NCBI GenBank assembly: GCA_913041415.1 | Contig: CAJWHS010000007.1 | Location: forward strand, 1 to 57,288 | Length of the DNA stretch: 57,288 nt | Direction: 5' to 3' | Source: an uncultured Acidimicrobiaceae bacterium | GTDB lineage: Bacteria; Actinomycetota; Acidimicrobiia; Acidimicrobiales; Aldehydirespiratoraceae | Shown here: positions 24,767 to 34,237 of the stretch, in pieces | Layout of the letters: each line of letters opens with the position of its first letter | Numbering within the stretch: position 1 is the stretch's first letter | The notes under the pieces: model-generated | The model's input: only the letters and a program-made list of their open reading frames with translations | Databases searched by the model: none | Told to the model about the DNA's origin: nothing | Translations under genes and position numbers: made by a program

Positions 24767-25890
24767 TGGACTTCACGCTCGACGACGAACAGCAGGCGAT
24801 CCACGACATTACGAAGCAGGTTCTCGGTGACCTGTCTACCCACAGCCGCCTGAAGGATCTTGCGGTTGCCGACGACCATGTCGACTGCGACGCCTGGGCC
24901 GCCCTCGCCGAAGCCGGTGTGGTCGGTGCCTCGATCCCCGAGGCCCAGAGCGGCGCAGGGCTCGGCTTCCTCGCCACGGCGATGGCGCTGGAGGTCGCCG
25001 GCTATTACGCCTCGCCGATCCCGCTTCTCTCCACGATCGTCATGGGTGCCATGCCGATCGCCGAGTTCGGAACCGAAGCCCAGCAGGCCGCCTGGCTGCC
25101 CCGCATAGCCGAAGGCTCACTTCTTTGCGCTGCGGCGCTTTACGAGCAGGGCACCACGCCTGGCAAGCCGCTCACTACTGCCCGTGCCGACGGCGACGAA
25201 TTTGTACTTGACGGTGTGAAGCCGATGGTCGATCAGGGCCTCGAAGCCGGTCTCCTCGTCGTGCCCGCCCGTCTCGATAGCGGATTGGTCGGCGTGTTCC
25301 TCGTGCCCACTGACGCCGATGGTGTGACTCGCCAGCGAGTTGAGGTCACCACCGGACGCCCGCAGGCTCGTGTCGCCCTCTCTGGTGTGGCAGTCGGCGC
25401 CGAAGCGCTCCTCGGCGGTCCTGACGAAGACGCTGCAGCGATCATCCGGTGGATCGAACAGCGGGCCACCGTCGGCATGTGCATGCTCATGTCGGGCGCA
25501 GCTCGCGCCTCAATCGAACTCGCTGCCGACTACACGAAGCAGCGCCAGCAGTTCGATCGTCCGATCGCGACGTTCCAGACCGTGTCGAACCGGGCCGGTG
25601 ACTCCTACATCGATGCCGAGGCGATCACGCTCACCGCCTGGCAGGCGGCGTGGCGTCTCGACGCTGGCCAGCCCGCCGACGATCAGATCTCAGTCGCTGC
25701 GTATTGGGCAGCGGTCGGCGGCTACCGAGTGGTGCACGCGGCTGTCCACGTCCACGGTGGGGTCGGCGTGGATCGCGACTATCCGCTGCACCGGCACTTC
25801 CTGCTCGCCCGCCAACTTGAGCTCACGTTGGGTAACGGTGAAGAGCATCTCGTCACCCTCGGCCGTTCCATCGCTGCCGCACCTGCCTAG
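24766..25890 (+). CDS. Acyl-CoA dehydrogenase (small subunit of a pair)
   Basis: A 374-residue acyl-CoA dehydrogenase of the divergent, shorter type found beside a full subunit. It keeps the helical N-terminal domain, the central beta domain (A-x-Y-E-Q-G-T-T-P) and the C-terminal four-helix part with Q-R-Q-Q-F-D-R-P-I-A-T-F-Q and H-V-H-G-G-V-G-V-D-R-D-Y-P. Translation is coupled to the upstream gene through TGATG. The two products probably form one heteromeric enzyme. It ends in TAG. No substrate can be assigned from sequence. Confidence 0.85.
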   Translation: MDFTLDDEQQAIHDITKQVLGDLSTHSRLKDLAVADDHVDCDAWAALAEAGVVGASIPEAQSGAGLGFLATAMALEVAGYYASPIPLLSTIVMGAMPIAEFGTEAQQAAWLPRIAEGSLLCAAALYEQGTTPGKPLTTARADGDEFVLDGVKPMVDQGLEAGLLVVPARLDSGLVGVFLVPTDADGVTRQRVEVTTGRPQARVALSGVAVGAEALLGGPDEDAAAIIRWIEQRATVGMCMLMSGAARASIELAADYTKQRQQFDRPIATFQTVSNRAGDSYIDAEAITLTAWQAAWRLDAGQPADDQISVAAYWAAVGGYRVVHAAVHVHGGVGVDRDYPLHRHFLLARQLELTLGNGEEHLVTLGRSIAAAPA

Positions 25891-26001
25891 CCCTCACCGA
25901 GTTGTGCGGTTTAGGCCGCAGCAATGCTTGGCCGCTCCTTCGCCGATATTGCGACCGCCTCGGATCTTGGCGCCGGCATCGACATCGACCCCAGCTGACG
26001 G

Positions 26002-27264
26002 CTACTCGATCACGCCCCGCTTGCGCAGGTCGGCGAGCGTTTCGGCGGCGAGACCGAGTTCGAGGCCGAGAATGTCGTAGTTGTGTTCGCCGAGCCAGGG
26101 CACCCGCGTCTCGGGGCCTTCGGCCATGCGGCTGAGCTTCACGGGATTGCCGGGGATCAGTACCGGCTCACCACCGCCGGGTGGGTCCATGGCGACAAGC
26201 ATGTTACGGGCTGCCACATGCTCGTCCGCCACGATGTCGGCTGGGGTGTAGCTCTCGCCGACGGCGAGACCCTCGGCCGCAAGGACGGCGACCGCCTCGC
26301 GGTTAGTCATCGATGCGGCCCAGCGTTCAACATCGGGACGGATCACCGTGGCGAAGTGGTCGCGCCAGCCTTCCCGCGTGGCAAGGCGTTCGTCGGTGAG
26401 CCATTGGCCGTTGCCGGTAACGTCGGCGAGCTTTTCGAACTGGTGCTCGCGCACACACTGCACGATGAAGTGCCCTTCACCGGCGGCAAAGGTCTCGATG
26501 ATGCCGACGGCGCTCTCGGCCTCGCCGGCGATGCCCATCGAGTAAAAGTTCGTGACGAGGTCGGTCATCGCAACGGCCGCATCGAGCATGGCGATGTCGA
26601 CGTATTGGCCTTCGCCGGTGGCGTCGCGGTAGCGAAGGGCGGCGAGTACCCCGATCACGCCGAATAGGGCAGAACTGATGTCGCCGAGGGCCCCCACCGG
26701 ATTGACGATCGGTGGTCGCTCTGGCAGCCGCTTGTATTCGTAGATGCCCGACATGCCCTCGACTACCGCCGCATAGGCAGCTCGGTGGATGTGCGGCGAC
26801 GCAGGATCGTTCCCGAAGCCGGAGACCGAGAGGTAGATCGCAGCGGGATTGACCGCCTTGACGGCTTCGTACCCGACCCCGAGGCGGGCGGCGGTGCCGG
26901 CTTTGAAGTTCTCGCACACGATGTCGGCGGTTTTCGCCAGTTCGAGGCACAAACGCACACCTTCGGGGTCTTTCAGGTTCAGAGTCACCGAGCGCTTGTT
27001 GAGGTTGTTGCGCAGGAAGGTGGCACCCACCCGACGCCCGTCCGGGTCGTCGATCGCCGGCATCGAGCCGCGACCCGAGTCGCCGGTGCCGGGTGACTCG
27101 ACCTTCACCACATCGGCACCCAAGCGGGCGAGGACCTGGGTTCCGAAGGGGAGGGCGGCCATCTGTTCGATAGCCAGTACCCGGATTCCGGCGAGCGGTT
27201 TGGGCTGGTCGGCGGCCGCCTCGTTGGCGATGTCGCCGATGCGCATGTGCGGGTTGTCGGCCAT
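26002..27264 (-). CDS. CaiB/BaiF family CoA-transferase (26.0 kb)
   Basis: A 420-residue family III CoA-transferase, the normal length. The N terminus L-A-G-I-R-V-L-A-I-E-Q is followed by L-A-R-L-G-A-D-V-V-K-V-E-S-P-G, K-R-S-V-T-L-N-L-K and A-D-I-V-C-E-N-F-K-A-G, all family hallmarks, with the C-terminal W-L-G-E-H-N. These enzymes move CoA between organic acids without a covalent thioester to the free enzyme pool. The neighbours are acyl-CoA dehydrogenases, so it probably activates the acid that feeds them. It is convergent with them. Confidence 0.85.
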   Translation of the reverse strand: MADNPHMRIGDIANEAAADQPKPLAGIRVLAIEQMAALPFGTQVLARLGADVVKVESPGTGDSGRGSMPAIDDPDGRRVGATFLRNNLNKRSVTLNLKDPEGVRLCLELAKTADIVCENFKAGTAARLGVGYEAVKAVNPAAIYLSVSGFGNDPASPHIHRAAYAAVVEGMSGIYEYKRLPERPPIVNPVGALGDISSALFGVIGVLAALRYRDATGEGQYVDIAMLDAAVAMTDLVTNFYSMGIAGEAESAVGIIETFAAGEGHFIVQCVREHQFEKLADVTGNGQWLTDERLATREGWRDHFATVIRPDVERWAASMTNREAVAVLAAEGLAVGESYTPADIVADEHVAARNMLVAMDPPGGGEPVLIPGNPVKLSRMAEGPETRVPWLGEHNYDILGLELGLAAETLADLRKRGVIE

Positions 27265-27367
27265 GACTCGCAGTCTGGCCTAGGCGGCCCGGTGACGCAC
27301 AAACCTCGTGTTCGCCCCTGCTGGGTCATGCTCGCCCAGGGTGGGAGCGATTGCTACTCTGCGCGCC

Positions 27368-27898
27368 GTGGAGATTGGAGGGGACCGGTACCGGACGGTG
27401 GGAGGGGTTCACCGCATCCCGATCGACGGTGTACCCGGCATGTTGGTGCTCGCCGGGCTGGAGGTGGTCGGCCCCGACGCCGCCGCCCTGCTCGGTCGTG
27501 TGGGCGCCGAGACGATGGTCTGTCTTCAGACCGATGCTGAGATCGACCGGCGCTATCCGCCGTATCTGGAGTGGCTGGCCGATCCGGAGCCCCATGAGGC
27601 GCTCCGCCTCCCGATCGAGGATCACCTCGTGGCACCCGACGGCCCCATGGCCTTACTCATCGAGGTGGTCGTCGACCGCGTGAACCGCGGCAGTGGTGTC
27701 GTCGTGCACTGCGGGGCTGGTTGGGGGCGCGCTGGACTCGTCGGGGCGCTCGTGCTCATCGCCTACGGCGCCACGGTGACCGAGGCGCTCGACCGGGTGC
27801 GCGCCGCCCGCCCGGCTGCCGGGCCGCAGTCCGATGAGCAGGATCAGCAGCTGGTTCGTCTCGCTCCGGTTGTCAACGGGCAGACAACCCGACGCTGA
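27368..27898 (+). CDS. Dual-specificity/tyrosine phosphatase-like protein
   Basis: A 176-residue protein with the cysteine phosphatase loop V-V-V-H-C-G-A-G-W-G-R-A-G near residue 118, matching H-C-x-x-G-x-x-R, and a D-H preceding it at a distance suited to the general acid. It resembles small atypical dual-specificity phosphatases. No signal peptide or membrane segment is visible, so it is cytoplasmic. The GTG at 27368 gives a compact protein; upstream in-frame starts add unlikely sequence. It is convergent with the SelW-like gene, three bases apart. The target is unknown. Confidence 0.7.
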   Translation: MEIGGDRYRTVGGVHRIPIDGVPGMLVLAGLEVVGPDAAALLGRVGAETMVCLQTDAEIDRRYPPYLEWLADPEPHEALRLPIEDHLVAPDGPMALLIEVVVDRVNRGSGVVVHCGAGWGRAGLVGALVLIAYGATVTEALDRVRAARPAAGPQSDEQDQQLVRLAPVVNGQTTRR

Positions 27899-27901
27899 GC
27901 C

Positions 27902-28168
27902 TCAGGAGCCGTAGCGGAGCACGTCGGGTCCAATGAAGGCCTCGAATGCCGCAAGGACCTCGCCGTCGTTTGCATGGCGGCCGGTCTCGTGCTTGCTGTA
28001 GATCACGGTGCCGTCGACGACGACGTCGAAGACGCCGCCTCCGCCGGTGACGAGGGTGAGATCAGCGATGACGTTTTGGTATTTCGTCAACAGATCCGAG
28101 ACCGCGCTCACGGCGCGGGCTGAATAATCTCAAGGGACGCAGTAGGTGATCTCGACCGTGTGACTCAT
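27902..28168 (-). CDS. SelW/Rdx-family selenoprotein (C-V-P-U)
   Basis: An 88-residue Rdx-family (SelW/SelT/SelH) protein read through a TGA at 28132-28130. The N terminus is a beta strand, V-E-I-T-Y-C10-V-P-U13-D-Y-S-A-R-A, the exact C-x-x-U layout of SelW, in the right place before the first helix. Later segments (G-G-G-G-V-F-D-V-V-V-D-G, K-H-E-T-G-R, A-F-I-G) match the family. Without recoding the active site is lost and only a 69-residue C-terminal piece starting at an internal GTG could be made. The family has a thioredoxin-like fold and a proposed thiol-redox role. YbaK and Tpx genes lie just to the right. Confidence 0.85.
28102..28132 (-). promoter_or_regulatory. SECIS-like hairpin after the SelW TGA
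   Basis: In the mRNA CCGCGC (28118-28113) pairs with GCGCGG (28107-28102), six perfect pairs closing a CGUGA loop (28112-28108). The loop begins 17 bases after the TGA. The stem is the most stable of the four SECIS candidates in the window. Confidence 0.6.
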
Positions 28169-28194
28169 GACGACGAACCTAGTGCAGTGACGGG

Positions 28195-28671
28195 TCAGTC
28201 GGGCCACGCTGCGATGGGCACAAACGTCGCGTCGAGGGCGACAGCGAAGGCGTCGGGGGCAACGACGACTTCGAGCCCGCGACGGCCACCGCTGCAGAAC
28301 ACCTCATCCAGCGCCGTCGCCCATTCATCGACGAACGTTTCCAGGTCCTGCTTTTGTCCGAAGGGGCTGATCCCGCCGACGACGTACCCCGAACGCCGCT
28401 CGGCTTCGGTCGGATCGGTCATCCTCGCCTTCTTCGCACCGGCGGCCGCTGCGATCGCCTTGAGGTCGAGCGTGCACGAGACCGGCACGACACCGATTGC
28501 GTTTCGTCCGTCATCAAGCGTGACCATCAGTGTCTTGAAGGTCCCGTCGGGATCGGTGCCGAGGGCCTCGACGGCCTCGAGGCCGAACGAGCCATGATTG
28601 GGATCGTGGTCGTAGTGGACGACGCGGTGTTCGATATCGAGTCGTCGAAGCATGTCGATCGCGGGAGTCAC
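28195..28671 (-). CDS. YbaK/EbsC-type aminoacyl-tRNA deacylase
   Basis: A 158-residue YbaK-domain protein, usual length. Family features are the N-terminal T-P-A-I-D-M-L-R-R, the K-T-L-M-V (catalytic lysine region) after D-G-T-F, and G-Y-V-V-G-G-I-S-P-F-G with the conserved glycine-rich loop. These enzymes hydrolyse Cys-tRNA(Pro) formed in error by ProRS. The GTG at 28671 fits the family N terminus exactly. It is divergent from the tpx gene with 18 bases between starts, and 26 bases from the start of the SelW-like gene on the same strand. Confidence 0.85.
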   Translation of the reverse strand: MTPAIDMLRRLDIEHRVVHYDHDPNHGSFGLEAVEALGTDPDGTFKTLMVTLDDGRNAIGVVPVSCTLDLKAIAAAAGAKKARMTDPTEAERRSGYVVGGISPFGQKQDLETFVDEWATALDEVFCSGGRRGLEVVVAPDAFAVALDATFVPIAAWPD

Positions 28672-28689
28672 ACGGCTATGGTGCCCCAC

Positions 28690-29190
28690 ATGGCTCAGAT
28701 CACGCTCGGGGGCAACCCCATCAACACCAACGGTGACCTTCCTGCAGCAGGCGTCACCGCACCCGACTTCACCCTCACCAAGGCCGACTGGACCCCGGTG
28801 AGCGCCGCTGACCTTGCCGGTCAGCGAGTCGTCATGAACATCTTTCCCTCGCTCGACACAGGGCCTTGTCAGGTCACCATTCGCACATTCAACGAGCGCG
28901 CCGCCGACCTTGAGAACACCGCCGTGCTGTGCGTCTCGGCCGACCTGCCGCCCGCAGCTGCTCGTTTCTGCGGCGCCGAGGGCATCGAGAACGTGATCAC
29001 GGGCTCGACCTTCAAGAACCCCGAAGTTCTCGAGACGCTCGGCGTGAAGATGATCGACGGCAAGCTCCAGGGCCTCGCTGCTCGTTCCGTGGTAGTGCTC
29101 GACACCGACGGCACGGTGCTGCACAGCGAACTCGTCCCGGAGATCACCTCCGAACCCGACTACGACGCGGCGATCGCCGCCCTCGGCTGA
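28690..29190 (+). CDS. tpx: Thiol peroxidase Tpx
   Basis: A 166-residue atypical 2-Cys peroxiredoxin. Peroxidatic C60 lies in F-P-S-L-D-T-G-P-C and resolving C94 in F-C-G-A-E-G, one residue off the E. coli positions 61 and 95; C81 is also present. The usual P-V after D-T is G-P here, a small change at the active site. Tpx reduces hydroperoxides with thioredoxin in the cytoplasm. I chose ATG 28690 since M-A-Q-I-T-L-x-G-N-P is the standard start; ATG 28678 is in frame but adds four residues. Confidence 0.92.
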   Translation: MAQITLGGNPINTNGDLPAAGVTAPDFTLTKADWTPVSAADLAGQRVVMNIFPSLDTGPCQVTIRTFNERAADLENTAVLCVSADLPPAAARFCGAEGIENVITGSTFKNPEVLETLGVKMIDGKLQGLAARSVVVLDTDGTVLHSELVPEITSEPDYDAAIAALG

Positions 29191-29227
29191 TCCGCGATCA
29201 CAACCGGATCATTGTCGTGCCCGGGCC

Positions 29228-30259
29228 TCAGGCCTGGGCAAGCCACGCTTCGGCCCCGTCGAGCAGGTAGTCGATGCCTTCCTGGGCATCGCCGTCGGCC
29301 GTGCCTTCCTGGTCGCCCATCGCGCCGGCTGCGTAGCGCACTCGCACCCCTTCGCTGATGGCAGCGAGACGCCAATGCTGGAACGCGACGTACCACGGCA
29401 GATTCGAGAGGTCGCGGTCGCTGCGCTCGGTGTAGCGAGCGATCATGTCCTCGGCGGAGCCGAAGCCGGGAGCCCGGGTGGGCACGTCGCCTAAACGGCC
29501 GCTGGCGTCGGGATCATCGCCCCACCACATCACCATGCCCCCGAGGTCGGAGAGCACATCGCCCAAGGTGCAGAGTTCCCAGTCGAGCACTGCGACGATC
29601 GTGCCGTCGTGGCCGGTCATGCAGTTGTCGAGGCGATAGTCGCCGTGCACGATGCCGGCACCCTGTTGGTCGGGAATGCGACCCGAGAGACGGGTGTGCA
29701 GGTCGTGGAACAGGGGGAGATCGCGATCGGATCCCTCGTCGATCTGGCGCTTCCAGCGGCGGAGCTGGCGGGCGCAGTAGTCCTCCATCTTGCCGAGATC
29801 GCCGAGTCCGACGGAGGATGGGTCAAGGGCGTGAAGGTCGACGAGCGTGTCGACGAGTGACTCGGCGAGCCGGGCCCGGAGCTCCTTGGGATAGGCGTGG
29901 CCGTCCTGATGGTCGAACACGATCTGGCCGTCGACGAAACCCATCACGTAGAAGTCGGCCCCGTTGACGTCGGCGTCCTGGCACAGGCCGATGGCGGGCG
30001 GCACCGGCACACCGGTTCCCTTCAGCGCGGCGATGATCCGGTGTTCGCGGCACATGTCGTGCGCTGACGCGAGAACGTGGCCGGTCGGTGGCCGCCGCAG
30101 GACCCACGTGCCGCCGGCGGTATCGGTCACCCGGAAGGTCAGGTTCGATGCTCCGCCAGTGATCAGTTCGAAGTTGAGAGGTCCGGCGAGGCCGGGTATG
30201 CGATCCGCCATCCAGGCGGTGACGTTGGCAGCGTTGATGCCGGTGGGTTCGGAACTCAC
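29228..30259 (-). CDS. ACAD10-like aminoglycoside phosphotransferase-domain protein
   Basis: A 343-residue kinase-fold protein. It shows the N-terminal I-T-G-G-A-S-N-L-T-F-R-V nucleotide loop, W-V-L-R-R-P-P, the Brenner motif I-V-H-G-D-Y-R-L-D-N and V-L-D-W-E-L-C-T-L-G-D for metal binding. These are the marks of the APH proteins that sit in fatty-acid and sterol catabolic clusters, often fused to acyl-CoA dehydrogenase in animals (ACAD10). It likely phosphorylates a hydroxyacyl compound, which is inference. The GTG at 30259 overlaps the LLM stop (GTGA), so the two are translationally coupled. Confidence 0.85.
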   Translation of the reverse strand: MSSEPTGINAANVTAWMADRIPGLAGPLNFELITGGASNLTFRVTDTAGGTWVLRRPPTGHVLASAHDMCREHRIIAALKGTGVPVPPAIGLCQDADVNGADFYVMGFVDGQIVFDHQDGHAYPKELRARLAESLVDTLVDLHALDPSSVGLGDLGKMEDYCARQLRRWKRQIDEGSDRDLPLFHDLHTRLSGRIPDQQGAGIVHGDYRLDNCMTGHDGTIVAVLDWELCTLGDVLSDLGGMVMWWGDDPDASGRLGDVPTRAPGFGSAEDMIARYTERSDRDLSNLPWYVAFQHWRLAAISEGVRVRYAAGAMGDQEGTADGDAQEGIDYLLDGAEAWLAQA

Positions 30260-31158
30260 GAGTTCGTCTGCTCCGAGGTGATGGGGGAGAGAGCTTCGAG
30301 AAGATGCCAGTCGGGCTCGCCGCGAGTCTCCGGGTCGATAGGTTGGATACAGACGTGGCTGGCCCCGGCGTCGTAGTGGGCCTGGATGCGGTCGGCGATT
30401 GCGGCTTCGTCGCCCCAGGCCATGACGGCGTCGAGGAACCGTGGCGCGCGGTCGCTGATTTCGTCCTCGGTGAAACCGAGCCGCTTCCAATTGTTGCGGT
30501 AGTTCGGAAGGTCGGCGTACATGCCGAGCTGATCGTTGGTGGTGGCGTGGGCGACGTAGGCGTCAGTGGTGAGAACACACTTTTGTTCGACACACAGCCA
30601 GGCGTCAGGGCCCATGATCTCGCGGGCCATGGCCGTGTGTTCCGGTGTGGTCCAGTACGGGTGGGCGCCCTTGGTGCGTTCGGCGGCGAGTTCGAGCATC
30701 TTGGGTCCGAGGGCGGCGAGGACGACCGGCGCTTCCTCGGCGGGCGGCACTGCCATGTAGAGCGAGGTCTCCATGTGGTCGAGGTAGGTGCGCATCGTCG
30801 TGAGAGGCTTCGAGTAGTCGAGCTTGCGGAGACCGGTGACGAGTGGTGCGTGCGAGACGCCCATCCCGAGGACGAAGCGGCCTCCGGAGAGTTCGGCGAG
30901 CGATGCAGCTCCTTGCTTCATCATCCCGGGATGGCGCATGTGGATGTTGGCGATACCGGTAGCGACGACGAGATCGGTCGTCGATTCTAGAAGAAGGGCG
31001 GCGTTGACGAACGGGTCTCGGCCGACGGTGTCGGGGATCCAGAGCGCGGCGTAGCCGAGGGATTCGATGCGGGCGGCGAGCTCTCGCGAGCGGCCGTGAT
31101 CGAGGAGATCAGTGAAGAACCAGACACCGGTGGTGCCGAGCTTTTGGTCGAGACTCAT
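30256..31158 (-). CDS. LLM-class F420-dependent oxidoreductase
   Basis: A 300-residue luciferase-like TIM-barrel oxidoreductase. Typical segments are R-I-E-S-L-G-Y-A-A-L-W-I-P-D-T, A-T-G-I-A-N-I-H-M-R-H-P, R-F-V-L-G-M-G-V-S-H and the C-terminal G-A-S-H-V-C-I-Q-P. It most resembles the actinobacterial subfamily thought to use F420 (TIGR03620-like), though FMN use cannot be excluded by eye. It precedes and overlaps the phosphotransferase gene; the second monooxygenase gene is divergent, 96 bases away. The substrate is unknown. Confidence 0.85.
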   Translation of the reverse strand: MSLDQKLGTTGVWFFTDLLDHGRSRELAARIESLGYAALWIPDTVGRDPFVNAALLLESTTDLVVATGIANIHMRHPGMMKQGAASLAELSGGRFVLGMGVSHAPLVTGLRKLDYSKPLTTMRTYLDHMETSLYMAVPPAEEAPVVLAALGPKMLELAAERTKGAHPYWTTPEHTAMAREIMGPDAWLCVEQKCVLTTDAYVAHATTNDQLGMYADLPNYRNNWKRLGFTEDEISDRAPRFLDAVMAWGDEAAIADRIQAHYDAGASHVCIQPIDPETRGEPDWHLLEALSPITSEQTNS

Positions 31159-31254
31159 GGCGATCACATTCGCAGTTGGTGTGGATGCGCGCCAACCGTT
31201 CGGCGGCCAGTTGCCCGAATGGCCGTGGCCGGCGACGCCTGCGATCCTGTGGCC

Positions 31255-32847
<1,593 letters not shown>

Positions 32848-32870
32848 TCAGGTTCTCTCAGGTTGGTGAG

Positions 32871-34118
32871 TCAGCCGAAGGCGCCTCCGGTGCGCAGGGC
32901 GGCGATGTCGTCGGCGGATTTTCCGAGCACCTCGGCAATCACCTGGTCGGTGTTCTCGCCAACTTCGGGCGCCTTGGTGGGGCATGGCGGGAGCTCGCCG
33001 TTGACGTAAGCAGGGAGCGGTAGCTGCTCGCATCCGAGGATGTCGGCCGGGTAGAAGTTCATCCGAGCCTTGAAGTGCGGATCGTCACCGATGTTCTTGG
33101 TGGTGTTGACCGGAGCGATCGTGGTGACCCACTCCTCGGAGAAGGCCAGCCACTCCTGGCAGGTTTTCGTCTTGAAGACCGCCTGCAGCTCCCGCTGGAG
33201 TTCGACATTGCCCTTGGCGTGGTCGGCGTACTTGGCGCCCGGATAGGCCTCGAAGAGATCCATGCGGTCGATGCCCTGGCAGAAGTTCTTCCAGAAGGCC
33301 TGCTCGCTCGCCATGAACAACACATGTCCGTCGCTGGCCTCGTACATCTGGTAGCGCACGCCCTCCCACATGCCGGCCAGGCCGGCGGGGCGCCGCTCGT
33401 AATTGTCGGCCGGGTTGCCGGTGACCTCGTCCTCAGGTCGCAGGTAGGCCCGTTCGGTCTCGATGCGGTACCAGTCCATGTAAGCGGCGGCATCCGACTG
33501 GGCGAACTCCATCTCGCATCCGACACCGGTCTCGCGGGCCTTGATGATGCCGGCGAGGATGCCCATGGCGGCGACCATCGGGCCGACGTTGATGCCGACG
33601 TTCGGCATGTCCTTGGGGATGCGGGTGAAGCCGTGGTCGTCGGTGACGGGCTGCACGATGCCGGCCCAGGTGTCATAAGCGATGCCGTGGCTGGGCATGT
33701 CGCGGTAGGGGCCGGTAGAGCCGTACCCCGAAAGGGTGGCGAACACGATCGAGGGATTGATCTCCTTGAGCACGTCGTAGCCGAGCCCGAAGCCGGCAAG
33801 CGCGCCGGGCTTTTGGGCCTCGACGACCACGTCGGCGGTGGCGACGAGTTCCTTGTAGAGCGTCTTGCCCTCCTCGGTTTTGAGGTTGAGCGTGATGCTC
33901 TTCTTGCCGCGATGGGTGTGGAGGTGCAGCAGGGAGGTTCCCTCGATGATCGGCCACGTCATCTGCCGGATGTAGTCGCCGGCGGGGGACTCAACCTTGA
34001 TGACGTCGGCCCCGAGGTCGGCGAAGAAGGTGGCGACATGGCCGGGCCCGAGCAAACTTGACTCAATTACTCGGATATTGCTGAGGAGCCCCTTGGCGCC
34101 GCTCGTAGGGTTGGTCAC
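32871..34118 (-). CDS. CaiB/BaiF family CoA-transferase (32.9 kb)
   Basis: A 415-residue family III CoA-transferase, distinct from the copy at 26 kb. Hallmarks are L-S-N-I-R-V-I-E, A-D-L-G-A-D-V-I-K-V-E-S-P-A-G-D, K-K-S-I-T-L-N-L-K, A-D-V-V-V-E-A-Q-K-P-G and L-S-G-Y-G-S-T-G-P-Y. A 15-bp palindrome lies 20 bases upstream of its ATG, so it may be repressed by a TetR-like regulator encoded elsewhere. Acid substrate unknown. Confidence 0.85.
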   Translation of the reverse strand: MTNPTSGAKGLLSNIRVIESSLLGPGHVATFFADLGADVIKVESPAGDYIRQMTWPIIEGTSLLHLHTHRGKKSITLNLKTEEGKTLYKELVATADVVVEAQKPGALAGFGLGYDVLKEINPSIVFATLSGYGSTGPYRDMPSHGIAYDTWAGIVQPVTDDHGFTRIPKDMPNVGINVGPMVAAMGILAGIIKARETGVGCEMEFAQSDAAAYMDWYRIETERAYLRPEDEVTGNPADNYERRPAGLAGMWEGVRYQMYEASDGHVLFMASEQAFWKNFCQGIDRMDLFEAYPGAKYADHAKGNVELQRELQAVFKTKTCQEWLAFSEEWVTTIAPVNTTKNIGDDPHFKARMNFYPADILGCEQLPLPAYVNGELPPCPTKAPEVGENTDQVIAEVLGKSADDIAALRTGGAFG

Positions 34119-34138
34119 AACGTCCTCCGGCCATGTTC

Positions 34139-34153
34139 CTGACGGTCCGTCAG
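34139..34153. promoter_or_regulatory. 15-bp palindrome in a divergent promoter region
   Basis: CTGACGG and CCGTCAG form perfect 7-bp arms around a single T. The site lies between the divergent CoA-transferase and cystathionine beta-synthase genes, much closer to the former. The form is common among TetR-family operators of actinobacterial acyl-CoA genes. Confidence 0.5.
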
Positions 34154-34237
34154 AAACTAGCCGGGGGAATTCCTGGCAGCACGTTTAGGTTCTCCTGACG
34201 CGTGTGGGAGCCTCTACCCGTCGGAAGGTCATCGCTC

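Noticed and set aside
33075-34061. A 328-codon plus-strand open frame
   Set aside because: Lies opposite a clear CaiB/BaiF CoA-transferase and has shadow composition.
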